A stretch of DNA of 24,353 bases from CALZIK01 sp046756565 (GCA_046756565.1 JBHHWO010000070.1:1-24353); one strand, 5' to 3'; counted from the first letter of the stretch, positions 7,594 through 16,678 are shown. Notes: generated from the sequence alone by a model not told the origin. Program-made: numbers and translations.

Positions 7594-8352
7594 CTAGAAC
7601 TCATAGACGCGGCCCTGCTCCAGGAAACCGACCCGCGGGATCTTCAGCGCTCGTACTTCATGAACCACCCTCTCTATGCAAGGCGGCTTTAGATGGTGGA
7701 GATAGATCGGCACATCCGGCACCAGCTTCTGGATCTCCACCGCCATGGTCTGGGGAGTCAGATGTAGCGACAGATCCGCGATGCGTTGCATCGAGTTGTC
7801 GAAGCTGGTATCCAGAAAGACGGCCCTGAGGTCCGGCGCCGCATTGGCAATCTCCCAAAGCCGGACGGTGGGTCCGGTGTCGCTGGACCAGGCGACCGCC
7901 ACCCCGTGCTGCTCGATCAAGTATCCGAAGGTCGGTACCAGGTGATCTACGAAAAACGGCGTGAAGGTCACGCCGTCCAGGACTATGGGCACCTCGGCCT
8001 CGAGCTCACGAAACTGGATCGAAGGCAGAAGGTTGTTGGGTAGCCGCGTGAAGTCCGGCCACGAGGCGTTATTGAAAAGGTGCTTGCGAACCGAGTAGAT
8101 CGTCGCCGATCCCGCGTAGACATCGATCGCCTTGGTCTTTCCGTAGACGTTTTCGACAAAGAACGGCAGCGAGCTCGTGTGATCGACGTGTGAATGCGTC
8201 AGCACCACGGTCTCGACCTTGCGCTGCCGCTCGATCGGGAGCGCCTGGGACAACGAGCCGGCGTCGAGCGCGATCGTGTCGTTGATCAGGAGACAGGTCA
8301 TTCGGCACTTGACGCTCTCTCCGCCGTAGCTGCCGAGGACCTCGATCCGCAT
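7594..8352 (-). CDS. Metallo-hydrolase, PDE class II-like
   Basis: A 252-residue protein with a metallo-beta-lactamase fold. THSHVDH (52-58) gives the HxHxDH metal motif and is followed by SSLPFFVENVY, which resembles the class II cyclic-nucleotide phosphodiesterase signature. Further likely ligands are His137 in VDHLVP, Asp158 in SSDTGPT and His219-His220 in YLHHLKPP. Known class II enzymes hydrolyse cAMP or cGMP, but the family match rests on a few motifs, so cyclic-nucleotide activity is only a suggestion; other phosphoester substrates are possible. No signal peptide, so presumably cytoplasmic. It is the first gene of the minus-strand run toward the pur genes, separated from the next by 86 bases. 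The start ATG (8350-8352) has no obvious Shine-Dalgarno sequence. Confidence 0.7.
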   Translation of the reverse strand: MRIEVLGSYGGESVKCRMTCLLINDTIALDAGSLSQALPIERQRKVETVVLTHSHVDHTSSLPFFVENVYGKTKAIDVYAGSATIYSVRKHLFNNASWPDFTRLPNNLLPSIQFRELEAEVPIVLDGVTFTPFFVDHLVPTFGYLIEQHGVAVAWSSDTGPTVRLWEIANAAPDLRAVFLDTSFDNSMQRIADLSLHLTPQTMAVEIQKLVPDVPIYLHHLKPPCIERVVHEVRALKIPRVGFLEQGRVYEF

Positions 8353-8415
8353 GGGAACAGCGAGAGTCTACCCCCCTGGCGAGCCCCTCACAAGAAAAGA
8401 AAAGGCGGCGCTCAA

Positions 8416-8449
8416 AGGGTCATTGGGACCCTCGAAACGACGCGTTTCG
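8416..8449 (-). terminator. Paired hairpins after the Omp85-like gene
   Basis: Just downstream of the stop at 8470, on the minus strand, two hairpins lie in succession: CGAAAC/GTTTCG (8433-8438 with 8444-8449) and AGGGTC/GACCCT (8416-8421 with 8427-8432, five-base loop). A pyrimidine stretch with CCTTTTCTTTTC follows about ten bases later. This could end the envelope transcript, but the U-rich tract is not directly adjacent, so it is a weak terminator call. Confidence 0.4.
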
Positions 8450-8469
8450 CCCTTGTTCGGAGCTGAAAT

Positions 8470-11424
8470 CTAGAACCGGCGACCGATCCAGATCGAGGAA
8501 TCGTAGCCGCTCAGCGAGTCCTTCAGGTCCCAGCGTTTGGCCCAATCGATGTTCAGCGCGAGGCCGAGGAAGTTCATCGTGATGCCGAAGCCGTAGCTCG
8601 AGACTCCGTCGACCAGGCGATCGTCGTCGTCGACGAACTTGAAGCTCTGGACCGCATCGTACCAGGCGCCGCCGACGTCCAAGAACAGCACGCCCTGGAC
8701 GGCGCCCGTGCCAAGAAACGAGATGTTGTCGAGGAACGGGAATCTCAGCTCCATGTTGCTGTAGAAGCCGCGATCGCCGACCAGCGAACGAAACTCGAAG
8801 CCACGCACCGTATCGAGGCCACCGAAGTAGAACGGAGTCGGAAAGTTGCCGTCGCTGTAGAGACCGACCGCGCGAAAGGCGAACTGCGAGCGCCGGGTCA
8901 GCTTCAAGTACTGCCGGAAATCGAAGGTCAGGCTCGAGGTGAGTGTGCCGCTCTCGTCAAGATCGGGCGCATAGCTCCCGTCGACCCGCCAGCGCCGTCC
9001 GCCGACGAGTCCCCAGGGACTGAAGACGGCGGTGTCGCCGACCACACCCAAGGAGACCTGCGGAAAGTCGTCGGTCCGGGGACTGATGATCGGAATCGGA
9101 AAACCGTTCTCATCGAGCTCCAGGTTGCCGTCGGGATCGAAGAGAAAACTCTGGAAGGCGATCTCCCGGAAGGTGTAGCCCAGGCCCAGCTCGACCCTAT
9201 GGGAGGTGTCCCACGGATAGATGAGAAAACCCTGGGCGCCGGTCTGGGTGATCGCCGCACGGCCCCGCTGGAGCAATCCGGTGCTCCGATCCCGGCCGAT
9301 GAAGAAGTCGCGATCGTCGAAGAGGTGGACCCGCCACTGAATTCGATTCGCGAGGTTGGCATAGATGACGTCGAAGTTCTGGAAGCTCTCGATCGACTGG
9401 AAGGAGCCGATGATTCGCCGGTCCCCAAGGAAATCGGAAAACTGAAGGACCGCGGCACCAATGAAGGTCTGGTCGTCGGAGACGCCAACCGTGCCGCCGA
9501 TGTCTTCGAGGAAGAACTTGCGATTCCTGAACTTGTCCTTGTTGCGATCGTCGAGCGTCACCTCGATCGGCGGCTCGAACTGATCCAGGTCGGTCGGAGA
9601 GACCCCGGCGGTCGAGAGATTCGCGGCGAGTGTTACCACCGACGGCTCGGTGATCGGGTCCTCCGGATCCAGCAGATAGAGGTCGAACCTACCTTTCCAG
9701 AACGCCGTGTACACCAGCCGCTCTGTTCCGTCCGGACGCGATAGGACCGTCGGGGTGAAGCAGCCGGTGACCGCATTCGTATACTGGCGAATCTCGCCAC
9801 TCTCGAGGTCGAGACCGTAGATGTTGTTCACCCCCGAGCGATCCGAAGTGTAGTAGACCCGGCCCCCGTCGGCGGAGAAGACCGCATCGGTCTCGTTCGA
9901 CTCGCCGTCCGTGAGCGGAAAGCGATCGTTGGGGGCGTCGAGATCGATGCGGAACAACTTGCCGTAGCCACCGACCACCGAGGTGAGCACCATCGACTCG
10001 CCGTCGGGGGAATAGACCGGCGACGCGTCGTAGATGTCGTCGTCTGTGATCTTGCTGACCTGGCCGCTCGCCACATCGATCTCAAAGATGTCGAAGCGGC
10101 CGCCCTGGTGCCCCGCAAAAGCGATCTTCGACCCGTCCGGACTCCAGGTCGGGGAGAACTGCTGCTCGATGTCCATGTCGAGGGTGCCCGTGATCTTGCC
10201 TTTGAGAACGTCGAGGAGTATCAGACTCCTTCCCTTCTGACGCCTGGCAAAGAATGCGATCTCGTTGCCGTCCGGGGAAAACGACAGGTCTCGGCCCATC
10301 TTGCGGCCCAGAGTCTGTTCCTGGGCGACAAAGTACTGATAGTCAGCATCGTCGAAACCCTTGGTCAGGTTGGTGAGCTGCTCTCGCTTTTGGCTGTCGT
10401 AGAGCACGACATCGACCTGGGCGGACTGATTCGAGATGCTGAAGCCCGTCTGGTCCTCGCTGAAGGCCACCAGCAGATCTCCCGACGGCGACGCCGCCGG
10501 AGAGGTCAGCCTGGAGGTTCGCGGACCCTGTCGGAAACGCCTGCCAAAGTCGGCGGGCTCTCCCGTAGCTACCAGTTCTGGAAGGTACTGGCGCCGCAGC
10601 CAGCGCCGGAAATCGGCGTTGAAGTCCTCCGGAGTGACGCCGAAGGTGCGTTCCACAGAGCGTCCCACCCTGGCGCCCAGGGTGTTGCGGGTCTCGATCA
10701 TGAAGTCGCGCACGCCCTCTCTGCCCCAATGCTCCTCGATGAACTGGAAGACCGCGTGGCCGAACCGATAGGCGAAGAAACCGCCGAAATCCAGGGTGAC
10801 CGGCGGAATCCGGTCGTTGACCACGGCATCGCGCAGATACATCTTGTCGCGCGCCGACTCGTCGTGTGCCATGTAGCTCGCCATGCCTTCCATGAACCAG
10901 GTCGGCGGCGCCGAGGCGACGCCCTTGCTCAGGTTCGCGCCGAAGATCATGTGGTACTGGAAAATGTGTGTCAGCTCATGCAACAGAAGCTCGTAGAGCT
11001 CCTGGCCCGGAAGGTCGATCGGCATCACCATCCGGTTGCGCAGCGGAGTCGCGAAGGCGCCAACGCCCTCCGGAATGAAGTTGAGGATGACGTTGGTCTG
11101 CTCGAAGTCCGAGTGTGTTTCGTAGATGATCAGAGGAGTGGCTTCCTCGATCTTGAAGTTGAACGCCTGCGATAGCTCGTCATAGGCGCTCTCGGCGTAC
11201 GAGACAACCTTCTGGAGAAGGTGCTCCTCCGACGGGTAGTAGTACACGTCGAAGTGGGGTGCGTGGTAGACCTTCCAGTCGAAGTTCTGGTACCGCACCT
11301 TGTTCCGGTTGAACTGGGCGTCGGCGGGAACCCCAACGAGCAGCGCTACGAGCCCTGCGACCGCGAGAGCACGGCACAACAAACCGTACCGGGAGCTACC
11401 TGGGGGATTGATGGAACGCAACAC
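8470..11424 (-). CDS. Metallopeptidase / TolB-propeller / Omp85-type outer membrane protein
   Basis: A 984-residue exported protein with three parts. After a signal peptide (about 1-36, ending ADAQ), residues 40-285 form a gluzincin-like peptidase domain with HELTH (149-153) and a third-ligand glutamate in WFMEGMASY (Glu179), so it is likely an active zinc site. Residues about 300-600 carry TolB/PD40 propeller repeats: SFSPDGNEIAFF (381), WSPDGSKIAF (427), YSPDGESM (471) and FSADGGRVYYTSD (516). Residues about 640-984 resemble an Omp85/bacterial surface antigen barrel, with DTVRGFEF (871-878), GVLFLDVGGAW (911-921) and a terminal aromatic GRRF. It is therefore probably an outer membrane barrel with a periplasmic or surface enzyme. 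The start is a GTG with AAGGAG six bases upstream. The gene follows the secreted protein gene after 17 bases. The function is unknown. Confidence 0.85.
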   Translation of the reverse strand: MLRSINPPGSSRYGLLCRALAVAGLVALLVGVPADAQFNRNKVRYQNFDWKVYHAPHFDVYYYPSEEHLLQKVVSYAESAYDELSQAFNFKIEEATPLIIYETHSDFEQTNVILNFIPEGVGAFATPLRNRMVMPIDLPGQELYELLLHELTHIFQYHMIFGANLSKGVASAPPTWFMEGMASYMAHDESARDKMYLRDAVVNDRIPPVTLDFGGFFAYRFGHAVFQFIEEHWGREGVRDFMIETRNTLGARVGRSVERTFGVTPEDFNADFRRWLRRQYLPELVATGEPADFGRRFRQGPRTSRLTSPAASPSGDLLVAFSEDQTGFSISNQSAQVDVVLYDSQKREQLTNLTKGFDDADYQYFVAQEQTLGRKMGRDLSFSPDGNEIAFFARRQKGRSLILLDVLKGKITGTLDMDIEQQFSPTWSPDGSKIAFAGHQGGRFDIFEIDVASGQVSKITDDDIYDASPVYSPDGESMVLTSVVGGYGKLFRIDLDAPNDRFPLTDGESNETDAVFSADGGRVYYTSDRSGVNNIYGLDLESGEIRQYTNAVTGCFTPTVLSRPDGTERLVYTAFWKGRFDLYLLDPEDPITEPSVVTLAANLSTAGVSPTDLDQFEPPIEVTLDDRNKDKFRNRKFFLEDIGGTVGVSDDQTFIGAAVLQFSDFLGDRRIIGSFQSIESFQNFDVIYANLANRIQWRVHLFDDRDFFIGRDRSTGLLQRGRAAITQTGAQGFLIYPWDTSHRVELGLGYTFREIAFQSFLFDPDGNLELDENGFPIPIISPRTDDFPQVSLGVVGDTAVFSPWGLVGGRRWRVDGSYAPDLDESGTLTSSLTFDFRQYLKLTRRSQFAFRAVGLYSDGNFPTPFYFGGLDTVRGFEFRSLVGDRGFYSNMELRFPFLDNISFLGTGAVQGVLFLDVGGAWYDAVQSFKFVDDDDRLVDGVSSYGFGITMNFLGLALNIDWAKRWDLKDSLSGYDSSIWIGRRF

Positions 11425-11441
11425 TCCGCTCTCCTTCAGAT

Positions 11442-12173
11442 TCAGTTGGTAAACAGAAGCCGCGAGGTTTCGACCTGCTTCTGGCTGAAGACTCCCGAGA
11501 TCCGGTCCTCGAGAGCCAGCAGGTTCTCGAACATCCCGGTGAGGGGGTCGACGCTCTCGCCGGCGAACTGCTTGAAGTCCTTGAAGTTGTCCGAGTAGAG
11601 GCGCTCGCCGGTGTTGCCGTCGTACACCTCCATGACGATGTCGTACTCGAAGCCGGTTTGCTCGACCAGCACCTGCCTCAGGTAGGTGCGGCCGTCGTAG
11701 GGCGACTCGTAGGGCTCGGTGCGGTAGCCGCTCCGATCCTGAATATCAAAATCGAGGCTGCCCGCGAGGATCAGGTCTGCGCCTGTTCGCTCGCCCACGA
11801 CTCGCCAGAAATCGGCGTTCTCGGCCAGATCGGTGAAGTCGTAGCTCGGATACTCGATCGGACCCGACGCCACGTACTTGAGCCGGGTGGTACGCTTGAG
11901 AATCCGCTTCAGATAGCCCTCGAACTCCTCCTGGACGTTGACGCCGCGGCGCTCGATTGGCATCTCGCCCTCCTCGGTCACCACGAGGAACGGCGCCAGG
12001 GTGACGGTCTCCACGTTGGTGAGGTCGAGCCGAGCACGAACAGGCACCCGGAAGCGAACCTCGACAGAACCCGCGACCGCGGACTGTGACAGTCCCAGTC
12101 CTAGCGCGAGGACAACGAAAGTCAGACTGGTCGCCAGCCAACGGGTTGAACAGGATGTCGCGTGCGGTCGCAT
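11442..12173 (-). CDS. Secreted protein of unknown function (TolB-N/CsgG-like look)
   Basis: A 243-residue protein with an N-terminal signal peptide (hydrophobic 13-30, likely cut after AVA at 32-34). The mature part includes VTLAPFLVV (57-65) and ERTGADLILAGSLDFDIQ (128-145), a pattern common in TolB N-terminal/CsgG/LpoB-type domains, where a short helix precedes a GADxxxxG strand. I do not recognise a specific family. The start ATG (12171-12173) has a good AAGGGGG ribosome-binding site eight bases upstream. The stop is 17 bases before the start of the Omp85-type gene, so the two are almost certainly co-transcribed; a periplasmic partner role is a reasonable inference. Confidence 0.75.
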   Translation of the reverse strand: MRPHATSCSTRWLATSLTFVVLALGLGLSQSAVAGSVEVRFRVPVRARLDLTNVETVTLAPFLVVTEEGEMPIERRGVNVQEEFEGYLKRILKRTTRLKYVASGPIEYPSYDFTDLAENADFWRVVGERTGADLILAGSLDFDIQDRSGYRTEPYESPYDGRTYLRQVLVEQTGFEYDIVMEVYDGNTGERLYSDNFKDFKQFAGESVDPLTGMFENLLALEDRISGVFSQKQVETSRLLFTN

Positions 12174-12204
12174 TCGGTCGTCCCCCTTAATCCTCTTCTA
12201 CGAA

Positions 12205-12218
12205 GAGCCTTTCGGCTC
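12205..12218. repeat. Short hairpin with GAAA loop (minus strand)
   Basis: In the 101-base gap between the TPR gene and the secreted protein gene, GAGCC (12205-12209) pairs with GGCTC (12214-12218). On the minus strand the loop is GAAA, a stable tetraloop. No T-run follows, so it is not a standard terminator. It may modulate readthrough or RNA stability. Confidence 0.4.
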
Positions 12219-12274
12219 GGTTCTGACCTCTTCAGGTTCACCCAGCCTGGACAAGCAAGGTTCGGACCGGGCAA

Positions 12275-12715
12275 CTATGGAGCCGCGCCGCCGTTCGCGG
12301 ACTCTTCAGGTTCCGGCTTGGCCGCTTCTTCACGTTCGGTGGCAGCCTCATCTTCCGCTTGGGGCTTGAGCCCCTGGTAAAACTCGACGAACTGCGCGTA
12401 GTTGCGTCGCAACTCACGGTTGGCCGAATCCCTTTCCAGGGCCAGCTTGTAGTGCTCGAGAGCCTTGTCGAACTGACCGATCGCCTCGTAGGCCACCGCC
12501 ATGTTGTTGAGCACCCGGGGATCGCCAGGCCTCTCCTTGAGAACCCTGGAAAAGCGAAACAGGGCCTCGTTCCAGAGTCCTCGCTTCGCCATCTTGATGC
12601 CGAAATCCAACTGTGCGTCGGTGCCCTTGCTCCCGGCGGCAGCGGCCGCGCCGGCGATCGCTAGAGTGATCGCGAGTCCGAGTGTGATCAGGCGATGGGC
12701 TCGGGCTGGGCTCAT
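12275..12715 (-). CDS. Exported small TPR protein
   Basis: Begins MSPARAHRLITLGLAITLAI at the ATG 12713-12715 and has 146 residues. A signal peptide covers about 1-27 (AGAAAAA region). Two tetratricopeptide repeats follow (about 34-66 and 67-100), the second with the hallmark LNNMAVAYEAIGQFDKALEHY. The C-terminal 30 residues are charged and low in complexity (EDEAATEREEAAKPEPEE). TPRs bind partner proteins, so a periplasmic scaffold role near the Omp85-type protein is plausible but unproven. It is divergent from dprA, with 124 bases between the two starts. No clear Shine-Dalgarno sequence is visible. Confidence 0.8.
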   Translation of the reverse strand: MSPARAHRLITLGLAITLAIAGAAAAAGSKGTDAQLDFGIKMAKRGLWNEALFRFSRVLKERPGDPRVLNNMAVAYEAIGQFDKALEHYKLALERDSANRELRRNYAQFVEFYQGLKPQAEDEAATEREEAAKPEPEESANGGAAP

Positions 12716-12783
12716 ATCCGTAGTCGGTGCTCGTCGCAATTCCGAGTCCAGCAGTATATACGAGCATCGACAGCCTTGGATTG

Positions 12784-12799
12784 GAGCCCTCCAGGGCTC
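12784..12799. promoter_or_regulatory. Palindrome in the divergent TPR-dprA intergenic region
   Basis: GAGCCCT at 12784-12790 is followed after CC by its exact complement AGGGCTC (12793-12799). It lies between the divergent starts of the TPR gene (12715) and dprA (12840), the usual place for an operator. A TATACT that could serve as a -10 box for the TPR gene is readable on the minus strand at 12753-12758, without a convincing -35. This is weak evidence. Confidence 0.3.
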
Positions 12800-12839
12800 G
12801 ACCGCCAGAAAAGCCGCCCGTTTTTCGTCTCTGCCCTCC

Positions 12840-14003
12840 ATGGGCGGAGAATTTGCCGAGGATTTGATCGTCGCTCTCAACGCGTCTCCGCTAATCTCCC
12901 GAGATGCGGCCTGTCGGCTGTCGGTTACACCCGAAGCCTGGGTCGGAGCCGGCTCGGGTGAGACCGGCTCGCTCGCACAAGAGCTCGGCGTGTCCCCGAG
13001 ATCTCTTCGCTTCGCTCGGGAGTGCGCCCGGACGGCCCACCATCTGGCCGCTCGCGAGCGCGCGCGAGCCCGCAACCTCGGCGCCGAGATCCTGACTCGT
13101 CGGGACCCTTCCTATCCGGCCGGATTGCTGGACCTGGAGCTACCTCCGCCAGCGCTCTATGTCCTCGGAGAGCTGCCCTCGGCTCCGGGCGTTGCAATCG
13201 TCGGCTCCCGGAACACGGATCCATACGGTGTCGAGGCCGCGGAGCGCTTTGCAGGAGAGCTTTCCACCAGGGGCGCCGTCATCGTTTCGGGCTTCGCCAT
13301 CGGTATCGATTCGGTGGCGCACAAGGCGGCGCTCTCGGCCGGCGGTAAGACGCTAGCCGTCCTCGGCTGCGGGCTCGACGTCGATTACCCGCGGAGCAAT
13401 CGCCGGCTCAGAGCCCAGATCGCCGAGGCGGCCGCACTGGTCACCGAGTTTCCCGTCGGCACACGGCCGGAAGCTCGGCATTTTCCGATCCGCAACCGGA
13501 TCATCGCGGCGCTGGCCTGCGGCACGCTCGTGGTCCGCGGAACTCCCCACTCCGGCTCGTTGATCACCGCCGGATGCGCGCTGGTTCTGGGCCGTCAGGT
13601 GTGGGCGATCCCCGGCAACATCTTCGATCCGAGATCGATGGGGCCCAATTCTCTGATTCGAGACGGCGCTCATCCGGTGCAGTCGCCTGACGAGCTCTTC
13701 GAGACTCTGCCCACGCCGGTGCAGGTCGAGCTCGAGACCGGCGCCGGGAAGCCCGAGCCGAACCCGGAGCCATCGGATATCCAGCCCGGCCGAACCGATC
13801 TCGCGCGCCTCTTCCAGGCGGTACCCGCGGGCAGCACCGTGGACGCCGTAGCGCTCGTCGAGGCGAGTGGCCTCGCTCTGGATCGGGTCTTGAGCCTCCT
13901 GGTGGAGCTCGAGATCATGGGCTTTCTCAACCGATATCCGGGACCCGCCTGGGGCCGGGCCGGCGCCTCGCCAAGTGGATCGGGGCGCCGAGGATGGGAA
14001 TGA
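12840..14003 (+). CDS. dprA: DNA-processing protein DprA
   Basis: Binds incoming single-stranded DNA and loads RecA during transformation. 387 residues, normal for the family. The Rossmann-like domain shows VGSR (121-124), SGFAIGID (150-157), FPIRNRIIAAL (215-225), SGSLITA (238-244) and VWAIPGN (254-260). An N-terminal helical region (1-100) precedes it, and a C-terminal winged-helix-like segment (about 318-366) follows, as in longer DprA proteins. The start ATG at 12840 has no clear ribosome-binding site. Longer readings of the same frame would run into the divergent TPR gene and lack resemblance. It is followed by topA after 105 bases, the same order as smf-topA in Bacillus. Confidence 0.93.
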   Translation: MGGEFAEDLIVALNASPLISRDAACRLSVTPEAWVGAGSGETGSLAQELGVSPRSLRFARECARTAHHLAARERARARNLGAEILTRRDPSYPAGLLDLELPPPALYVLGELPSAPGVAIVGSRNTDPYGVEAAERFAGELSTRGAVIVSGFAIGIDSVAHKAALSAGGKTLAVLGCGLDVDYPRSNRRLRAQIAEAAALVTEFPVGTRPEARHFPIRNRIIAALACGTLVVRGTPHSGSLITAGCALVLGRQVWAIPGNIFDPRSMGPNSLIRDGAHPVQSPDELFETLPTPVQVELETGAGKPEPNPEPSDIQPGRTDLARLFQAVPAGSTVDAVALVEASGLALDRVLSLLVELEIMGFLNRYPGPAWGRAGASPSGSGRRGWE

Positions 14004-14108
14004 ACTTCCAGTTGCGAGCGTTTGCAGTCGGGTGGTAACGTCCGCGACCGTCCGCACGGCAGCCGGGAATCGGCTCGGTATCTAGGCGCCTCCCGGCGGA
14101 GAGCAGTA

Positions 14109-16385
14109 ATGGCCAAGAACCTCATCATCGTCGAGAGTCCGACCAAGACCAAGACCCTCAAGAAGTTCCTGGGACGCAACTACGCCGTCGAAGCTTCGGT
14201 CGGTCACATTCGCGATCTCGAGAAGAAGGATCTCGGTCTCGGTGACAACTACGAGCCGCGCTACCGGATCCTCCCCAAGAAGCAGGATGTGGTCAAGAAG
14301 CTGCGCGCGCAGGCCAAGAAGGCCGAGGTGGTCTACCTCGCTCCGGACCCCGATCGAGAGGGCGAGGCCATCGCCTGGCACATCGCCCAGGTGCTGGACA
14401 AGGACGACGGGGCGATCCGGCGAGTGACCTTCAACGAGATCACCAAGAGCGCCGTGCTCCATGCCCTCGAGCAGCCCGGCGAGATAAATCAGAACCTGGT
14501 CGAGGCCCAGCAAGCCCGCCGGATCCTGGATCGGCTCATGGGCTTCAAGCTTTCGCCGTTGCTGTGGGACAAGGTGAAACGGGGTCTCTCGGCGGGCCGG
14601 GTGCAATCGGTGGCTCTCAAGATGGTCTGCGAACGTCAGGCGGAGATCGACGCCTTCGACCCGGTCGAGTACTGGGTGATCAGCGCGGATCTCGAAGGCT
14701 CAGAGCCGCCCGCCTTCACCGCCAAGCTACACAAGATCGACTCCAACAAAGCCGAGGTCGGACACGGTGACGACGCCGCCAAGATCGTCTCCGAGCTCGA
14801 GGCCGGTGAATTCAAGGTCGCCGAGATCGTCCGGCGCGAGTCCAAACAGAGACCGGCGCCCCCGTTCATTACCAGCCGTCTCCAGCAGGAGGCCTCGCGC
14901 CGATTCGGTTTCTCGGCCCGGCGAACCATGGGCATCGCTCAAGGCCTGTACGAGGGCAAGGAGATCGGCGGCCGAGGCGCGGTGGGTCTGATCACCTACA
15001 TGCGCACCGACTCGACCCGCGTCGCCGACGAAGCCATCGCTGCCGCCCGCGACTTCGTTACCGCTTCCTACGGCGCGGACAAGCTGCCCGACAAGCCCAC
15101 GGTTTTCAAGTCCAAGAAAGGCGCGCAGGACGCCCACGAAGCTATCCGCCCGACAACCTTCGATCTTCCGCCCAAGGAGGTCGCCAAATACCTCAAGGCC
15201 GAGGACCTCAAGCTCTACGAACTGATCTGGAACCGCTTCATCGCCTCGCAGATGAAGCCCGCGGTTTTCGACCTGACACGTGTCGATATCGCGAACGGCC
15301 CGTACATACTGAGAGCCAACGGCAAGGTCATGAAGGACCCCGGATTCCTGTCCGTCTACCAGGAAGTGCGCGGAGCCGCTTACCGCGCCGAGGAGCAGCC
15401 CGAAGGCATGCTACCGACCGTCAAGGAAGGCGAGGTCCTCAAGCTGAAGAAGGTAACCCCCGAGCAGAAGTTCACCAAGCCGCCGGCTCGCTACAGCGAG
15501 GCGACCTTGATCAAGGCGCTCGAAGAGAACGGAATCGGCCGTCCCTCGACCTACGCCTCGATCCTCGCCACCCTGAGAGACCGCGAGTACGTCGAACGGA
15601 TCGAGCGGCGGTTCCGACCGTCCGAGCTGGGAAAAGTCGTCAACCGACTGCTCCAGACCGGGTTCGCCGACATCATCAACGAGGGATATACCGCGCAGCT
15701 CGAAGAGAAGCTCGATCGCATCGAAGAAGGTGAGCTCGAGTGGCGAACCGCCCTGGTCGAGTTCGACGACAAGTTCACCAAGGATCTCGAGACCGCCGAC
15801 GAAAAGATGCCCAACATCAAGCGGGAGGGCATCCCGACCGACGAGAAATGTCCCGAGTGCGGTTCTCCGCTGGTGATGCGGTTCGGTCGTTACGGAGGCT
15901 TCTTTGGCTGCACCGGCTACCCCGAGTGCAAATACACTCGCGACATCGAGATTCAGGAAGGGGAAGAGGCGGCAGCCAAGGAAGGCGAGGAAGAGATCAA
16001 GCCGTGCGAGAAGTGCGGCAAACCGATGGCGTTGAAGCGCAGCCGCTACGGAACTTTCTACGGCTGCACCGGCTACCCCGACTGCAAGAACATCCGCAAG
16101 ACCGGACCCGCCGCGGCTCCGCCGAAGAGCACCGGCGTGGCCTGCCCCAAGTGCAAGGAAGGTGAGATCCAGGAAAAGCGTTCGCGGCGCGGCAAGACCT
16201 TCTACTCCTGCAGTCGCTATCCGAAGTGTGAGTTCGCCCTCTGGAAGCCACCAGTCGAGAAGAAATGCCCCGACTGCGGCTTCCCGCTTCTGGTCGAGAA
16301 GGTCACCAGGCGCAAGGGCATCCAGCACGTCTGCCACAAGAAAGACTGTAGCTACGAGGAAGACGTCGCCCCACCGGGCGAGTAG
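14109..16385 (+). CDS. topA: DNA topoisomerase I
   Basis: Type IA topoisomerase that relaxes negative supercoils. 758 residues. The TOPRIM domain begins MAKNLIIVESPTK (Glu9) and has DPDREGEA (80-87) for magnesium. The active-site tyrosine is Tyr297 in GLITYMRTDS. The C-terminal part (about 581-750) contains four CxxC...C-type zinc ribbons (beginning CPEC, CEKC, CPKC and CPDC), the third and fourth more divergent. The start ATG at 14109 is preceded by GGAG with a suitable spacer. It follows dprA and is followed by a 936-base non-coding island instead of the directly adjacent trmFO expected from the Bacillus gene order. Confidence 0.97.
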   Translation: MAKNLIIVESPTKTKTLKKFLGRNYAVEASVGHIRDLEKKDLGLGDNYEPRYRILPKKQDVVKKLRAQAKKAEVVYLAPDPDREGEAIAWHIAQVLDKDDGAIRRVTFNEITKSAVLHALEQPGEINQNLVEAQQARRILDRLMGFKLSPLLWDKVKRGLSAGRVQSVALKMVCERQAEIDAFDPVEYWVISADLEGSEPPAFTAKLHKIDSNKAEVGHGDDAAKIVSELEAGEFKVAEIVRRESKQRPAPPFITSRLQQEASRRFGFSARRTMGIAQGLYEGKEIGGRGAVGLITYMRTDSTRVADEAIAAARDFVTASYGADKLPDKPTVFKSKKGAQDAHEAIRPTTFDLPPKEVAKYLKAEDLKLYELIWNRFIASQMKPAVFDLTRVDIANGPYILRANGKVMKDPGFLSVYQEVRGAAYRAEEQPEGMLPTVKEGEVLKLKKVTPEQKFTKPPARYSEATLIKALEENGIGRPSTYASILATLRDREYVERIERRFRPSELGKVVNRLLQTGFADIINEGYTAQLEEKLDRIEEGELEWRTALVEFDDKFTKDLETADEKMPNIKREGIPTDEKCPECGSPLVMRFGRYGGFFGCTGYPECKYTRDIEIQEGEEAAAKEGEEEIKPCEKCGKPMALKRSRYGTFYGCTGYPDCKNIRKTGPAAAPPKSTGVACPKCKEGEIQEKRSRRGKTFYSCSRYPKCEFALWKPPVEKKCPDCGFPLLVEKVTRRKGIQHVCHKKDCSYEEDVAPPGE

Positions 16386-16510
16386 CGTTCCTTCCCGCTC
16401 GTAAGAGGTCCACGGGCGGCCCCTGCCGCGTAGAACCGGCGCGAGAGGATCGGCCGCCCGGCATTGGTTGCCCAGGGGACGGCTCGGGCTGGCATGCCTG
16501 CCGCGCTGGG

Positions 16511-16556
16511 CGTCCCTCAGCCGCTCGTCTCGCTCCGCACTCGGCGGAGTCGATCC
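16511..16556 (+). repeat. Inverted repeat, copy 1
   Basis: Bases 16536-16556 are the exact reverse complement of 17169-17189 (21 of 21), and similarity continues outward, with gaps, to about 16511. The paired copy is at 17169-17213, roughly 610 bases away, so the two copies face each other around most of the island. Confidence 0.7.
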
Positions 16557-16678
16557 ACCTAGCCTCGCTCGGGCGAGGCCTCGGGGCGACGAGACCGAAC
16601 TCGCCTTCGGCTCGACCCTTCGGGTGGGTGCTCGCCGCGAAAGACACCCTCGGCCTCGTCTCTCTCGGCCCGGTGGAT
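16553..16678. repeat. Long imperfect palindrome
   Basis: ATCCACC (16553-16559) pairs with GGTGGAT (16672-16678), and GACGAGACCGA (16588-16598) pairs with 16650-16660 at 10 of 11 positions. GCGAGGCC lies at corresponding depth in both arms with small slips. The size (about 126 bases) is like that of the palindrome at 255-380, but the sequences differ. Confidence 0.45.

Noticed and set aside
12228..12313. 12-base direct repeat CTCTTCAGGTTC (12228-12239 and 12302-12313)
   Set aside because: Only two copies, one inside the TPR gene; may be chance and no associated structure is seen.
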